A stretch of 10,402 nucleotides of DNA from Deltaproteobacteria bacterium (GCA_024277475.1 JAJRVC010000035.1:1-10402); one strand, 5' to 3'; shown: positions 1 to 6,065, counted from the first letter of the stretch. The notes: generated by a model from the letters alone, not told the origin. Program-made: numbers and translations.

Positions 1-193
1 AGCAGTATAGAGTAGTAATGCCAGTTTTTTGCTTGACTACCATAACTGATTGAGATGTTACAATTAATAACGGTAACCTTTTGACATTACACACTTTTTA
101 ATTTTGAATCCGGAACCTGGGATATTAGCCGTAATATTTTCCCCCTAAGAACTCTGGGTGTTGAATGGATTCGATCTTTAATTTCTTTTTTTT
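1..193. other. AT-rich non-coding stretch, no gene seen
   Basis: I see no convincing coding sequence on either strand. A TTGACA at 81-86 with TTGAAT at 104-109 (17-base spacing) could be a weak plus-strand promoter, but the second element is poor and I do not claim it. No remnant of the HTH domain missing from the downstream ImmA protein is recognisable here. Together with the repeat at 194-279 this makes up the 316 bases before the first gene. Confidence 0.5.
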
Positions 194-279
194 GACAGGA
201 TCAATGGGATTTTTTTGCCTACGGCGAGATACTCTTGGGCCGAAGGCCCTTCTATCCTGATGATCCTGTAAATCCTGTC
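194..279. repeat. Palindromic intergenic repeat element
   Basis: The outer arms are GACAGGAT (194-201) and its exact reverse complement ATCCTGTC (272-279). At the centre GGGCC-GAA-GGCCC (237-249) forms a 5-bp stem with a 3-base loop. The right arm also has a repeated ATCCTG-type unit (253-276). From memory, elements of this style (GACAGGATTTACAGGAT arms around a GC-rich core) are dispersed in many deltaproteobacterial genomes and often produce spurious ORFs. Only one copy is in this window, so the repeat status rests on symmetry and recollection. Confidence 0.6.
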
Positions 280-316
280 TGATATGTTTTTTTAAATAGA
301 ATCCATTCCTCTGATT

Positions 317-1171
317 ATGGATGGAATGGATTTCCCTCTTGACGGGGAAGGTGTCAAATGGGCCAGTTTCCCCGTTACTGAAATAGTTAATCGTGGTTGG
401 GTAACGGGGCTTGATCCTAAAACTCAATCTGAAGAGATTATGCGAGAGCTTGCTTCTCAAGCTTGTGTTGATTCTTATTTTACGGATCAGAACCGTGCAT
501 GCTTGCGCCAGGGCGCCAGACGTAACGAAAAGGACGATCCCTATTCAATAGATGCATGGATATTAGGTGTTTTAGCGCAAGCAGAAACAATTGAGACTGG
601 AGTAAAGTTCAATCAGAATATCCTGGATAAAAGCTTTATCGTCAAGGTGGTTTATTTAAGTGGATTAAAGAATGGGCCGCTAAGAGCTAAGGAATTTCTC
701 CAGAATAAAGGCATAAAGTTGGTCGTTGTTCCTCATTTCAAACAAACATATTTAGATGGGGCTGCCTTGTTAAATAAAAAAGGCGATCCAATCATAGCGC
801 TGAGCCTAAGATATGACAGGCTTGATAATTTTTGGTTTACGCTTGCGCATGAATTAGCTCATTTAGCATTGGACCATGTACACAGTGTAGAAGGTCAATG
901 TATTATAGATGACCTCGATCTAATAGAGCCTCAAAATGAAATAGAGAATGAAGCGGATGCGTTGGCCAAGAAATCTCTGATACCAAGCCAATTATGGGAA
1001 AGCCATCCGGCCCGCAAAACAGGCAAGGTAAAAGATATTGTAGACTTAGCCTCAAAAGCAGACATTCACAAATCTATTGTTGCTGGTCGAATCCGTTACG
1101 AGAGAAATAATTATCGCATTCTTTGGCCCCACGTTGGGAACGGCATGGTTAGAAAATTATTCTTCGCCTGA
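317..1171 (+). CDS. ImmA/IrrE-family zinc metallopeptidase, lacking its usual N-terminal HTH
   Basis: The 284-residue protein carries the zinc-peptidase motif HELAH at residues 178-182 and a downstream ENEAD segment whose Glu212 is the likely third metal ligand. ImmA/IrrE peptidases typically cleave a partner repressor, and many are fused behind a HigA/XRE DNA-binding domain. Residues 15-28 (W-x2-FPVTEIVNRGW) and the DPYSIDAW segment near residue 75 match the linker region that normally follows that HTH, and the C-terminus (VGNGMVRKLFF) looks complete. Only the HTH is absent: an in-frame TAA lies at 293-295 and a palindromic repeat occupies the DNA upstream. No good ribosome-binding site precedes ATG 317 or the in-frame ATG at 326. 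It is either a stand-alone peptidase or a 5'-truncated remnant of an XRE-peptidase fusion. Family assignment is firm; functionality is uncertain. Confidence 0.82.
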   Translation: MDGMDFPLDGEGVKWASFPVTEIVNRGWVTGLDPKTQSEEIMRELASQACVDSYFTDQNRACLRQGARRNEKDDPYSIDAWILGVLAQAETIETGVKFNQNILDKSFIVKVVYLSGLKNGPLRAKEFLQNKGIKLVVVPHFKQTYLDGAALLNKKGDPIIALSLRYDRLDNFWFTLAHELAHLALDHVHSVEGQCIIDDLDLIEPQNEIENEADALAKKSLIPSQLWESHPARKTGKVKDIVDLASKADIHKSIVAGRIRYERNNYRILWPHVGNGMVRKLFFA

Positions 1172-1394
1172 TGTCATCATCGCTGCAATTTGTAATGCAG
1201 TATAATTAACAAGCTCTCGACAAAAAAAAGCTAATCGCTAATCATGGCACAACGAAAAAAGCTAAGATATATAGATAAGAGAATAGTATCCTGAAAACCC
1301 CGGCAAAGGAGCCCTTGAGAATACCATACTCATTGGCTGAGTTTGTGATGCGTCAGGTTAACAATACATTCTTTTTTAGTCTTTATTTTTTATA

Positions 1395-1413
1395 AACTTA
1401 GCGCCTTAGTGGC
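1395..1413. repeat. Short CTTAG-type intergenic repeat overlapping a gene end
   Basis: The plus strand reads CTTAGCGCCTTAGTG, with two CTTAG units. On the minus strand this is CACTAAGGCGCTAAG, a motif I recall as a common intergenic repeat in deltaproteobacteria and other genomes. It overlaps the last codons and the stop (1406-1408) of the flavoprotein gene. A single copy is visible here, so the assignment depends on memory. Confidence 0.35.
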
Positions 1414-2005
1414 TGATCGTTTGCTTTCCAACCAATTTTTTACCAAGAGCCTCAGCCTGGGCCATCAGGGACTGATTTGATTTGATCTCCCCGGGCTTTT
1501 CCGCACTGCCATAAACCATGCCGACTAAATTTGCTCCTGCATATTTAAATGCATCCTGGAAAGTTCGCAGTGCATTTACGCATCCGGACTTGAAAGCATC
1601 CGTATCTCCGTAACTCATGGCAATAGCAATCCGTTTTCCGGCAAGGACATCTTTTTTATAACCAAAAAGCGCAAATAAACCCCGATCCATAAAAAGTTTT
1701 GTCTGGGCCGACATCGTAAACCAGTAAACAGGACTGGCGATGATCCAGCAATCGGCATCGATCAGTTTTTTATAAATTGGTTGCATCTCATCATCAATGG
1801 CACAACCCTTGCTGTCCGGCCGCTGGCATGCATAGCAGGCCTGACAGGGCGAGATATTCTTGCCGTGCAGATAAATTTTTTCAACAGCTGCTCCGACCGA
1901 TTCGGCTCCCTTGACGACCTGTTCCGACAACGCAATACTGTTGCCCTTTTTACGGGGACTGCCCTGCACCACGAGTATTTTTGATACTTTATTTTTTTTC
2001 TCCAT
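1406..2005 (-). CDS. NAD(P)H-dependent FMN reductase, iron-sulfur flavoprotein-like
   Basis: This 199-residue protein has a flavodoxin-like fold of the NADPH-dependent FMN reductase family. An N-terminal beta strand leads to the FMN phosphate loop GSPRKKGNS (residues 15-23), and the SPVYW motif near residue 90 is the usual second flavin contact. Residues 54, 57, 60 and 68 form C-x2-C-x2-C-x7-C, close to the compact cluster motif of archaeal and anaerobe iron-sulfur flavoproteins (Isf), so a [4Fe-4S] cluster passing electrons to FMN is plausible. No signal peptide is seen, so it should be cytosolic. The ATG at 2005 is preceded by a weak AGG; no other Met occurs before residue 74. The last codons fall in a short repeat, so the C-terminal few residues may not be ancestral. 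The physiological electron partner cannot be told from context: it is a single gene, 303 bases from the next minus-strand gene. Confidence 0.85.
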   Translation of the reverse strand: MEKKNKVSKILVVQGSPRKKGNSIALSEQVVKGAESVGAAVEKIYLHGKNISPCQACYACQRPDSKGCAIDDEMQPIYKKLIDADCWIIASPVYWFTMSAQTKLFMDRGLFALFGYKKDVLAGKRIAIAMSYGDTDAFKSGCVNALRTFQDAFKYAGANLVGMVYGSAEKPGEIKSNQSLMAQAEALGKKLVGKQTISH

Positions 2006-2205
2006 AAGCCGGACCTATTTGAATAGTTTACTGGTTGAATGGTTTATTAGGTAAATTATAGCCATAATTTTAGAATGTTACGATTGTTAAGACATGAATT
2101 GTCCAATTATTTTGCAAATATGGGATAAATCTATACTTACAACCACTTAACAAATCAACTAATCAGCGATATATGTAGTTATAAAAGCGACAGAATACCT
2201 GTTAA
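2006..2205. other. AT-rich spacer, nothing recognised
   Basis: This is the left part of the 303-base gap between the flavoprotein and cyclophilin genes. It is AT-rich and should hold the flavoprotein promoter on the minus strand, but I cannot place a convincing -35/-10 pair. No coding remnant, RNA gene or clear hairpin is seen. The right part of the gap holds a degenerate repeat and a short hairpin. Confidence 0.4.
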
Positions 2206-2305
2206 TCCAGTAGCCAGCAACCATAAACCAGTATCCCCGATAAATCGGGATTTCGGCTGCACTCCAACAAGCATCCAGTTTCCAGTAAACAGTTTCCAAC
2301 ATCCT
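2206..2305. repeat. Degenerate CCAGTAxCCAG-type repeat tract
   Basis: Short units of the form CCAG-TA/CA/TT recur irregularly (CCAGTAGCCAGCAACC near 2208, AACCAGTATCC near 2227, CATCCAGTTTCCAGTAAACAG near 2272). They resemble decayed intergenic CCAG repeat tracts seen in many environmental bacterial genomes. The tract surrounds a small palindrome at 2236-2249 and stops just before the cyclophilin stop codon. No coding potential is apparent. Confidence 0.45.
2236..2249. terminator. Short perfect hairpin, possible weak terminator
   Basis: CCCGAT-AA-ATCGGG is a perfect 6-bp inverted repeat about 60 bases past the cyclophilin stop on the minus strand. It lacks a clear T-run on the minus-strand side, so factor-independent termination is doubtful. 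It may only be part of the surrounding repeat tract. Confidence 0.3.
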
Positions 2306-2308
2306 GTC

Positions 2309-2887
2309 CTATTTCAACACCCTGGCGCTGCGTATCTCAATGGTCTCAGCCGGGATATCCCGATACCGTCCACGCGTGACGGTTTTTGCCGCAGAGATGG
2401 CATCGACCACATCCATCCCCGTAATAACTTTACCGAAGACCACGTATCCCCAGCCCTGCTGAGTTTTGCTTTTGTGATTCAGGAAATCATTGCTGACGGT
2501 GTTGATAAAAAACTGTGCGGTCGCGCTGTGCGGATCACCGGTACGCGCCATGGCAATGGTGCCGCGTTCATTTTTCAGTCCGTTGTCCGCTTCATTTTTT
2601 ATCGGTGTACCGGCGGACTTTTTTTTCATGTCCGAGGTAAAACCACCGCCCTGAATCATGAAATTCGGAATCACCCGGTGAAAGATCGTGCCGTCGTAAA
2701 ATTTGGCGTCAACGTAGTTTAAAAAATTTTTCACGGTTTCAGGCGCCTTTTCCGGGAAAAGCTCGATCACGAATTTGCCCTTGGATGTCTCCATCTCGAC
2801 CTTCGGATTAGCGGCAGCTGCCATACTTACACCGGCCGTGACCAGTGCAACAAGGGCGCCAAGGACAACAATTAATTTAATCTTCAT
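2309..2887 (-). CDS. Exported cyclophilin-type peptidyl-prolyl cis-trans isomerase
   Basis: This 192-residue protein interconverts cis and trans Xaa-Pro bonds to assist folding. Residues 1-25 form a signal peptide: KIK, a hydrophobic core, then SMAAAA with likely cleavage near Ala24-Ala26. The mature enzyme would be periplasmic, like PpiA. The cyclophilin domain fills the rest: FHRVIPNFMIQGGGF at 69-83 with catalytic Arg71, the GTIAMART strand at 109-116, SATAQFFIN at 121-129, and Trp146 before VVFGKVITGMDVVD. All signature positions are present and the length is normal for the single-domain exported class. The start is well supported: GAGGTGAT precedes the ATG at good distance. It appears monocistronic, with non-coding DNA on both sides. 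Substrates cannot be inferred. Confidence 0.93.
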   Translation of the reverse strand: MKIKLIVVLGALVALVTAGVSMAAAANPKVEMETSKGKFVIELFPEKAPETVKNFLNYVDAKFYDGTIFHRVIPNFMIQGGGFTSDMKKKSAGTPIKNEADNGLKNERGTIAMARTGDPHSATAQFFINTVSNDFLNHKSKTQQGWGYVVFGKVITGMDVVDAISAAKTVTRGRYRDIPAETIEIRSARVLK

Positions 2888-3250
2888 TTCATCACCTCTG
2901 ATTTAAACTAGGGTTAATTCTTCGTTTTCATGTTTATGCTTTGCGTGTACCGCAATGCGAACACCTGAGTCTATCTCTGACAAAGACGTTCCATTTGGTA
3001 AAAGCAATCCCTGAAAAGTTTAGGTTTGCTAGACGCCGATATTGAGTTTAACCGGTTTAGTTTACCATCACCACACCAAGCCTGGATAGACTATCGTATA
3101 GGTATCATAAAATCAATACCGTATAAATTTGTTGCGATATGCGGCATTTTGTATTAATTGTAGTGACACAAATTAAACATTGACTGGTCTTGTAGAGTTG
3201 GAACAGGGGAAATCTGCAGAATACAAATTAGAATAATTGGCCATGAAAAT
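2888..3250. other. Intergenic region between divergent genes, no gene recognised
   Basis: This gap separates the minus-strand cyclophilin from the plus-strand deacylase remnant. It should hold the cyclophilin promoter. One plus-strand frame is open for 51 codons (3002-3154) but has no start codon and no recognisable protein family. The AT-rich right end (3150-3250) shows no similarity to a deacylase, so the homologous remnant begins abruptly near 3251. No hairpin or RNA gene stands out. Confidence 0.45.
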
Positions 3251-3479
3251 AAAATGACCGGCATGCCGGCTGGTAAGCTGTGGTTGAATGATCGCAGCCT
3301 GATCAGACCGGGTCCGGCCGTCGATCGGGTTATCTTTGACCCGGCTGAGGTTTCAGACAGGGCAACTTACGAAAACCCGCACCAGTATTGCCGGCGGGAT
3401 TATTCACGTTGTCGTCAACGGCAATTTGGTTGTCCATGAGGTGGCCCATTCAGGCGCACGGCCGGGGCGGGGATATTGA
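3251..3479 (+). pseudogene. Frameshifted 3' fragment of a second N-acyl-D-amino-acid deacylase
   Basis: The frame from 3251 reads KMTGMPAGKLWLNDRSLIRP, then VIFDPAEVSDRATYENPHQY, which is the C-terminal barrel-edge segment of D-aminoacylases. After PHQY the match moves to another frame and continues GGIIHVVVNGNLVVHE, then GARPGRGY and TGA at 3477-3479. One extra base around 3386-3390 explains the shift. The intact neighbour has the equivalent order (KMTSLPA, VIFDPETI, ATFEEP, GIRWVIVNGELAVE, then the end) but many substitutions, so the fragment is not a recent copy. Everything upstream of the KMT motif is missing. It is a dead remnant, and its out-of-frame codons artificially lengthen the next gene if the ATG at 3388 is taken as its start. 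Confidence 0.85.
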
Positions 3480-3490
3480 AGATAGACTGA

Positions 3491-3501
3491 GGTGGAGGGA
3501 G
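3491..3501 (+). promoter_or_regulatory. Strong ribosome-binding site deciding the deacylase start
   Basis: GGTGGAGGGAG lies 6 bases before ATG 3508, and translation from there begins with the family-typical LDLLIINGRILDGTG. This favours 3508 over the in-frame ATG at 3388, which would add 40 residues unrelated to the family. Confidence 0.85.
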
Positions 3502-3507
3502 AGACAA

Positions 3508-5118
3508 ATGACCAACAAACTGGATTTGCTGATTATAAACGGTCGCATACTCGATGGCACGGGTAATCCGGGTTATGAGGCCGACATTGGAATTGTTGGT
3601 GCAGAAATAGCCCTCATGGGACGTGATTTCCGCAAAATCCAGGCTGAACGGGTGATTGATGCCGGGGGTCTGGTTGTCAGCCCGGGGTTTATCGATGCCC
3701 ACAGCCACGACGATGCATACCTTTTGATTAATCCCCAATGCGAAGATAAAGTAAGGCAGGGAGTCACCACCGATGTCATCGGCAACTGTGGTTTTTCCCT
3801 GGCGCCCATGTCGGAGGAGCACCGCGATGATTTGCGCAAAGCATCGACAATTATGGGGGGGAGTCATCTTTCAGATGATTTTTGGAACCTGTCATCCTTT
3901 AAAGAGTTTCTCATGTTGCTGGACGACACCCGGCCGGGGATAAATGTAGTGCCGCTGGTCGGTCACGGTACGGTACGAATCGCCGTCCTTGGTTTTGAAA
4001 ACCGGGCTCCCACGGAATCTGAATTGGCTGAAATGAAGCGTTTGACGGCAGATTCCATGCAGGCGGGCGCTTTCGGCCTCTCCAGTGGTTTGATTTACAC
4101 ACCGGCCAATTATGCCGGCACAGACGAGATCATTGAACTGGCCAGGGTTGCCGGTCAATTCAAGGGAATTTATACTACGCACATGAGAAGTGAAAGTGAC
4201 CGGGAGATGGAAGCGATCAAAGAAACTCTCAGGATCGCGTCCGAGGCCCGCATCGCCGCTCATATATCCCACCATAAAATTGCCGGGAAAAGCAATTGGG
4301 GCAAGAGCACAGACACACTCAAATTATTTGCCCAGGCGCGTGCCGACGGCCTGCTTGTCACCTGTGATCAGTATCCGTATCAGGCTGGAAGTACAATCCT
4401 GGCGGCAGCCCTGCCGCCGCACATTCAGGCGCAGGGACCCGACGTTTTTGCCGAAAAACTAAAGAAACCCGAAGTCCGACAGGCGATCGCGGATGAAATC
4501 GAGAGCGGTAGTGATGCCCGCTGGGAAAATTTTATTAAAGCGGCCGGTTTTGAAAATATCATCATAAGTGTCTCGCCGCACCACGAGGAATACATCGGTA
4601 AATCCATTGCCCGAATCGCAGAAATGGAGGCCAGAGACCCCTACGATGTTTTCTTTGATCTGTTGATTGAAGAACAGATGGAAGTCACGATGGTTATTTT
4701 CATGATGGGTGAGGAGGACATCATCAGGATCATGAAAGATCCCCTCACCATGATTGGTACGGACGGCGTTCCCGGCTTTGGTACCGGCAAGATTCATCCC
4801 CGGATGGTTGGCACTTTTCCCAGAATCCTGGGCCGTTATGTAAGGCAGCAGGGGGCGATCAGCCTGGAAGAGGCGATTCGAAAAATGACCTCCCTGCCGG
4901 CCCAGACATTTGGTCTTTATAAAAAAGGAATTTTACGTGAACGTCTTGATGCCGATGTCGTTATTTTTGATCCGGAAACGATTATCGACAATGCTACATT
5001 TGAAGAGCCGACGCAACCGCCTGAAGGAATTCGGTGGGTCATCGTGAACGGTGAACTCGCGGTGGAACACGGCAAAGTCGTCGGGGCAACTTCGGGGCAG
5101 GTGCTTCGGAGAAGGTAA
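3508..5118 (+). CDS. N-acyl-D-amino-acid deacylase (D-aminoacylase family amidohydrolase)
   Basis: This zinc amidohydrolase is predicted to hydrolyse N-acyl-D-amino acids or a related N-acyl or cyclic amide to the free amino acid. From ATG 3508 it has 536 residues. An N-terminal beta-sandwich half (LDLLIINGRILDGTG) leads to PGFIDAHSHDD with metal ligands His65 and His67. GNCG supplies Cys94, equivalent to the zinc-binding cysteine of Alcaligenes D-aminoacylase. THMRSE (His225) and HISHHK (His255) have the same 30-residue spacing as that enzyme's two histidine ligands, and GTDG (Asp419) is the catalytic aspartate. The C-terminal VIFDPETI and VIVNGELAV complete the sandwich. There is no signal peptide, so it is cytosolic. 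The start is fixed by GGTGGAGGGAG at 3491-3501; the longer frame from 3388 reads through a pseudogene in the wrong frame. Exact substrate is unknown. Confidence 0.92.
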   Translation: MTNKLDLLIINGRILDGTGNPGYEADIGIVGAEIALMGRDFRKIQAERVIDAGGLVVSPGFIDAHSHDDAYLLINPQCEDKVRQGVTTDVIGNCGFSLAPMSEEHRDDLRKASTIMGGSHLSDDFWNLSSFKEFLMLLDDTRPGINVVPLVGHGTVRIAVLGFENRAPTESELAEMKRLTADSMQAGAFGLSSGLIYTPANYAGTDEIIELARVAGQFKGIYTTHMRSESDREMEAIKETLRIASEARIAAHISHHKIAGKSNWGKSTDTLKLFAQARADGLLVTCDQYPYQAGSTILAAALPPHIQAQGPDVFAEKLKKPEVRQAIADEIESGSDARWENFIKAAGFENIIISVSPHHEEYIGKSIARIAEMEARDPYDVFFDLLIEEQMEVTMVIFMMGEEDIIRIMKDPLTMIGTDGVPGFGTGKIHPRMVGTFPRILGRYVRQQGAISLEEAIRKMTSLPAQTFGLYKKGILRERLDADVVIFDPETIIDNATFEEPTQPPEGIRWVIVNGELAVEHGKVVGATSGQVLRRR

Positions 5119-5119
5119 T

Positions 5120-5133
5120 CCCCAATGTTGCAA
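5120..5133 (+). repeat. 14-base direct repeat, copy 1
   Basis: CCCCAATGTTGCAA begins two bases after the deacylase stop codon. An identical 14-mer occurs at 8217-8230, just after the larE stop. Copy 1 diverges immediately after the 14-mer (GGGTAAT against CGCTAGG), so it may be a fragment of a longer dispersed element. Confidence 0.6.
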
Positions 5134-5151
5134 GGGTAATGAGTCTAAAGA

Positions 5152-5256
5152 ATCGATTTTATTCCCAACTTCTGGCAGGCGCTGTCCAATAATCCGGATC
5201 ATTTGGAAGCTATCTGGTAGAAATTAAAAACCGTCATGAAACCCGGCAAACTATGA
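5152..5256 (+). pseudogene. Decayed AhpD-like/carboxymuconolactone decarboxylase fragment
   Basis: The frame from 5152 reads IDFIPNFWQALSNNPDHLEA, then IW, a TAG stop (5218-5220), then KLKTVMKPGKL and TGA (5254-5256). The pattern (I/V)PNFxxALxxNPxxLEAxWxxLKxVMxPGxL is that of the N-terminal helices of carboxymuconolactone decarboxylase/AhpD-family proteins. The TAG sits where Glu or another residue follows Trp in the family, so one substitution could have created it. Neither the start nor the catalytic CxxxH part is present. I read it as a gene remnant with no function. The assignment rests on pattern recognition over about 33 residues. Confidence 0.65.
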
Positions 5257-5271
5257 CGCAACTTGACCCCT

Positions 5272-5322
5272 ATGAAGAAAATGATATTTTTATTGACACT
5301 TATTGCTACCCTGTGGCAATAA
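5272..5322 (+). other. 16-codon ORF resembling a signal peptide (remnant or leader)
   Basis: ATG 5272 opens MKKMIFLLTLIATLWQ followed by TAA (5320-5322). The positively charged start plus hydrophobic core is a textbook export signal. The same frame continues after the stop as EVNAPRETIWGELSDRLKF and ends at TAA 5392, as if a stop had interrupted an exported protein. I do not recognise the mature part. No Shine-Dalgarno sequence precedes the ATG. A strong hairpin (5293-5330) overlaps its second half, so a leader peptide cannot be excluded, but a decayed gene start is the simpler reading. Confidence 0.35.
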
Positions 5323-5330
5323 GAAGTCAA
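5293..5330. other. Strong two-part hairpin before the universal stress gene
   Basis: An 11-bp stem (5299-5309 with 5313-5323, one G-T wobble, CCT loop) has the core CTTATTGC / GCAATAAG. It is extended by an outer 5-bp stem TTGAC (5293-5297) / GTCAA (5326-5330) across a small asymmetric internal loop. No T-run follows on the plus strand, so it is not an ordinary terminator. It lies about 200 bases upstream of the Usp start. Confidence 0.6.
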
Positions 5331-5528
5331 CGCCCCTCGAGAAACAATTTGGGGAGAGTTAAGCGATAGATTAAAATTTGAAATATGCCGCTAAATCCGC
5401 TTCTATTCTAATCGTATAACCTAGAGGTTCTCGACAGGTTGAGTCATTGACCGTAATTTAGGATTTATGGAATCGCTAAACTCTATCATAATAGACGGAA
5501 TTCCTTAACCTAAGATATAAGGGGGAAC
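5323..5528. other. Upstream region of the stress gene, with a distant inverted repeat
   Basis: No gene is recognised. AGAGTTAAGCGAT (5355-5367) is matched on the opposite strand by AGAGTTTAGCGAT (complement of 5472-5484), with one mismatch in 13 bases and 104 bases between the arms. The promoter for the Usp/GAF pair should lie in or after this segment, but I cannot place it. The final GGGGGA at 5521-5526 is the ribosome-binding site of the next gene. Confidence 0.4.
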
Positions 5529-5531
5529 ATG

Positions 5532-5996
5532 ATGGCCATACAAAAAATATTACTTCCTTATAATTTCACGACCCTCGATCAAAAAGCCCTGGCATTTGTA
5601 AACAGTACTTTTGGCCGTCTTGAGGAAGTTGAAATCACACTCTTTTATGCTTACACGCCCCTTCCCCAAATTGAAGCCGAGAGTACATCAGTTATGGGAA
5701 AACTGAAGGGAAACCTGGGCTATCTCAGCCAGAAAATTATGCAGCAGGAAACCGAACTTAAAACTGTGGCTGAAAAACTGCTGCAAACCGGTTTTGCACA
5801 AAACCGCATACACACTGCTTTCAGACCCCGTAAAAAGGATATTGCCGCTGAAATCATTGAGTTAGCCAGCAAAGATAATTTTAGCGTGGTCGTTATCAAC
5901 CACAAACCCGGTAAGGCCAGTCGTTTTTTTACCGGCAGCGTTTTCAGCAAAGTCGTTTCAGCTTTAAAAGATACCACCGTCTGCATTGTGTCCTGA
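5532..5996 (+). CDS. Universal stress protein (UspA family)
   Basis: The protein has 154 residues, one Usp domain, starting with the beta-strand IQKILLPYNFT and ending with the typical VSALKDTTVCIV strand. Usp proteins are small cytosolic alpha/beta proteins, many binding ATP, that accumulate under starvation or stress. The ATP-binding class shows G-x2-G-x9-G-(S/T) near the C-terminus. Here the corresponding part (residues 123-136, N-x3-G-x7-GS) keeps only the last glycine-serine pair in recognisable register, so ATP binding should not be assumed. Two tandem ATGs exist at 5529 and 5532. GGGGGA at 5521-5526 is too close to the first and better placed for the second, so 5532 is preferred; the difference is one residue. 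The GAF protein follows after 82 bases on the same strand, suggesting co-transcription. Confidence 0.85.
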   Translation: MAIQKILLPYNFTTLDQKALAFVNSTFGRLEEVEITLFYAYTPLPQIEAESTSVMGKLKGNLGYLSQKIMQQETELKTVAEKLLQTGFAQNRIHTAFRPRKKDIAAEIIELASKDNFSVVVINHKPGKASRFFTGSVFSKVVSALKDTTVCIVS

Positions 5997-6065
5997 GACC
6001 TGTCTGCAACCGGCTGCAATCCGCTAACCACCGCAACTCATAAGACCTGCAGACTATAAACAGGT

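Noticed and set aside
125..460. 111-codon open frame on the minus strand across the repeat and the ImmA start
   Set aside because: It is read through the palindromic repeat (IRQDLQDHQD-type product) and overlaps the real plus-strand gene; there is no family match.
1226..1266. AAAAAAGCTAA seen twice within about 40 bases, considered as a repeat array
   Set aside because: There are only two A-rich copies with irregular spacing; this is consistent with chance in AT-rich DNA.
3002..3154. 51-codon open frame without a start in the cyclophilin-deacylase gap
   Set aside because: It has no start codon, no ribosome-binding site and no recognisable family; the length is within chance for such DNA.
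3486..3505. GAGGTGGAGGGA resembling the 5' core of a SAM-I riboswitch
   Set aside because: It lies a few bases before the ATG, with no room or partner stems for a riboswitch. It is simply a strong ribosome-binding site.
3388..3507. 40-residue N-terminal extension of the deacylase
   Set aside because: These codons are pseudogene DNA in the wrong frame. The strong ribosome-binding site and family-like start are at 3508.
3415..3867. 150-codon minus-strand frame over the deacylase start
   Set aside because: It is antisense to catalytic motifs of the deacylase and has no recognisable protein features.
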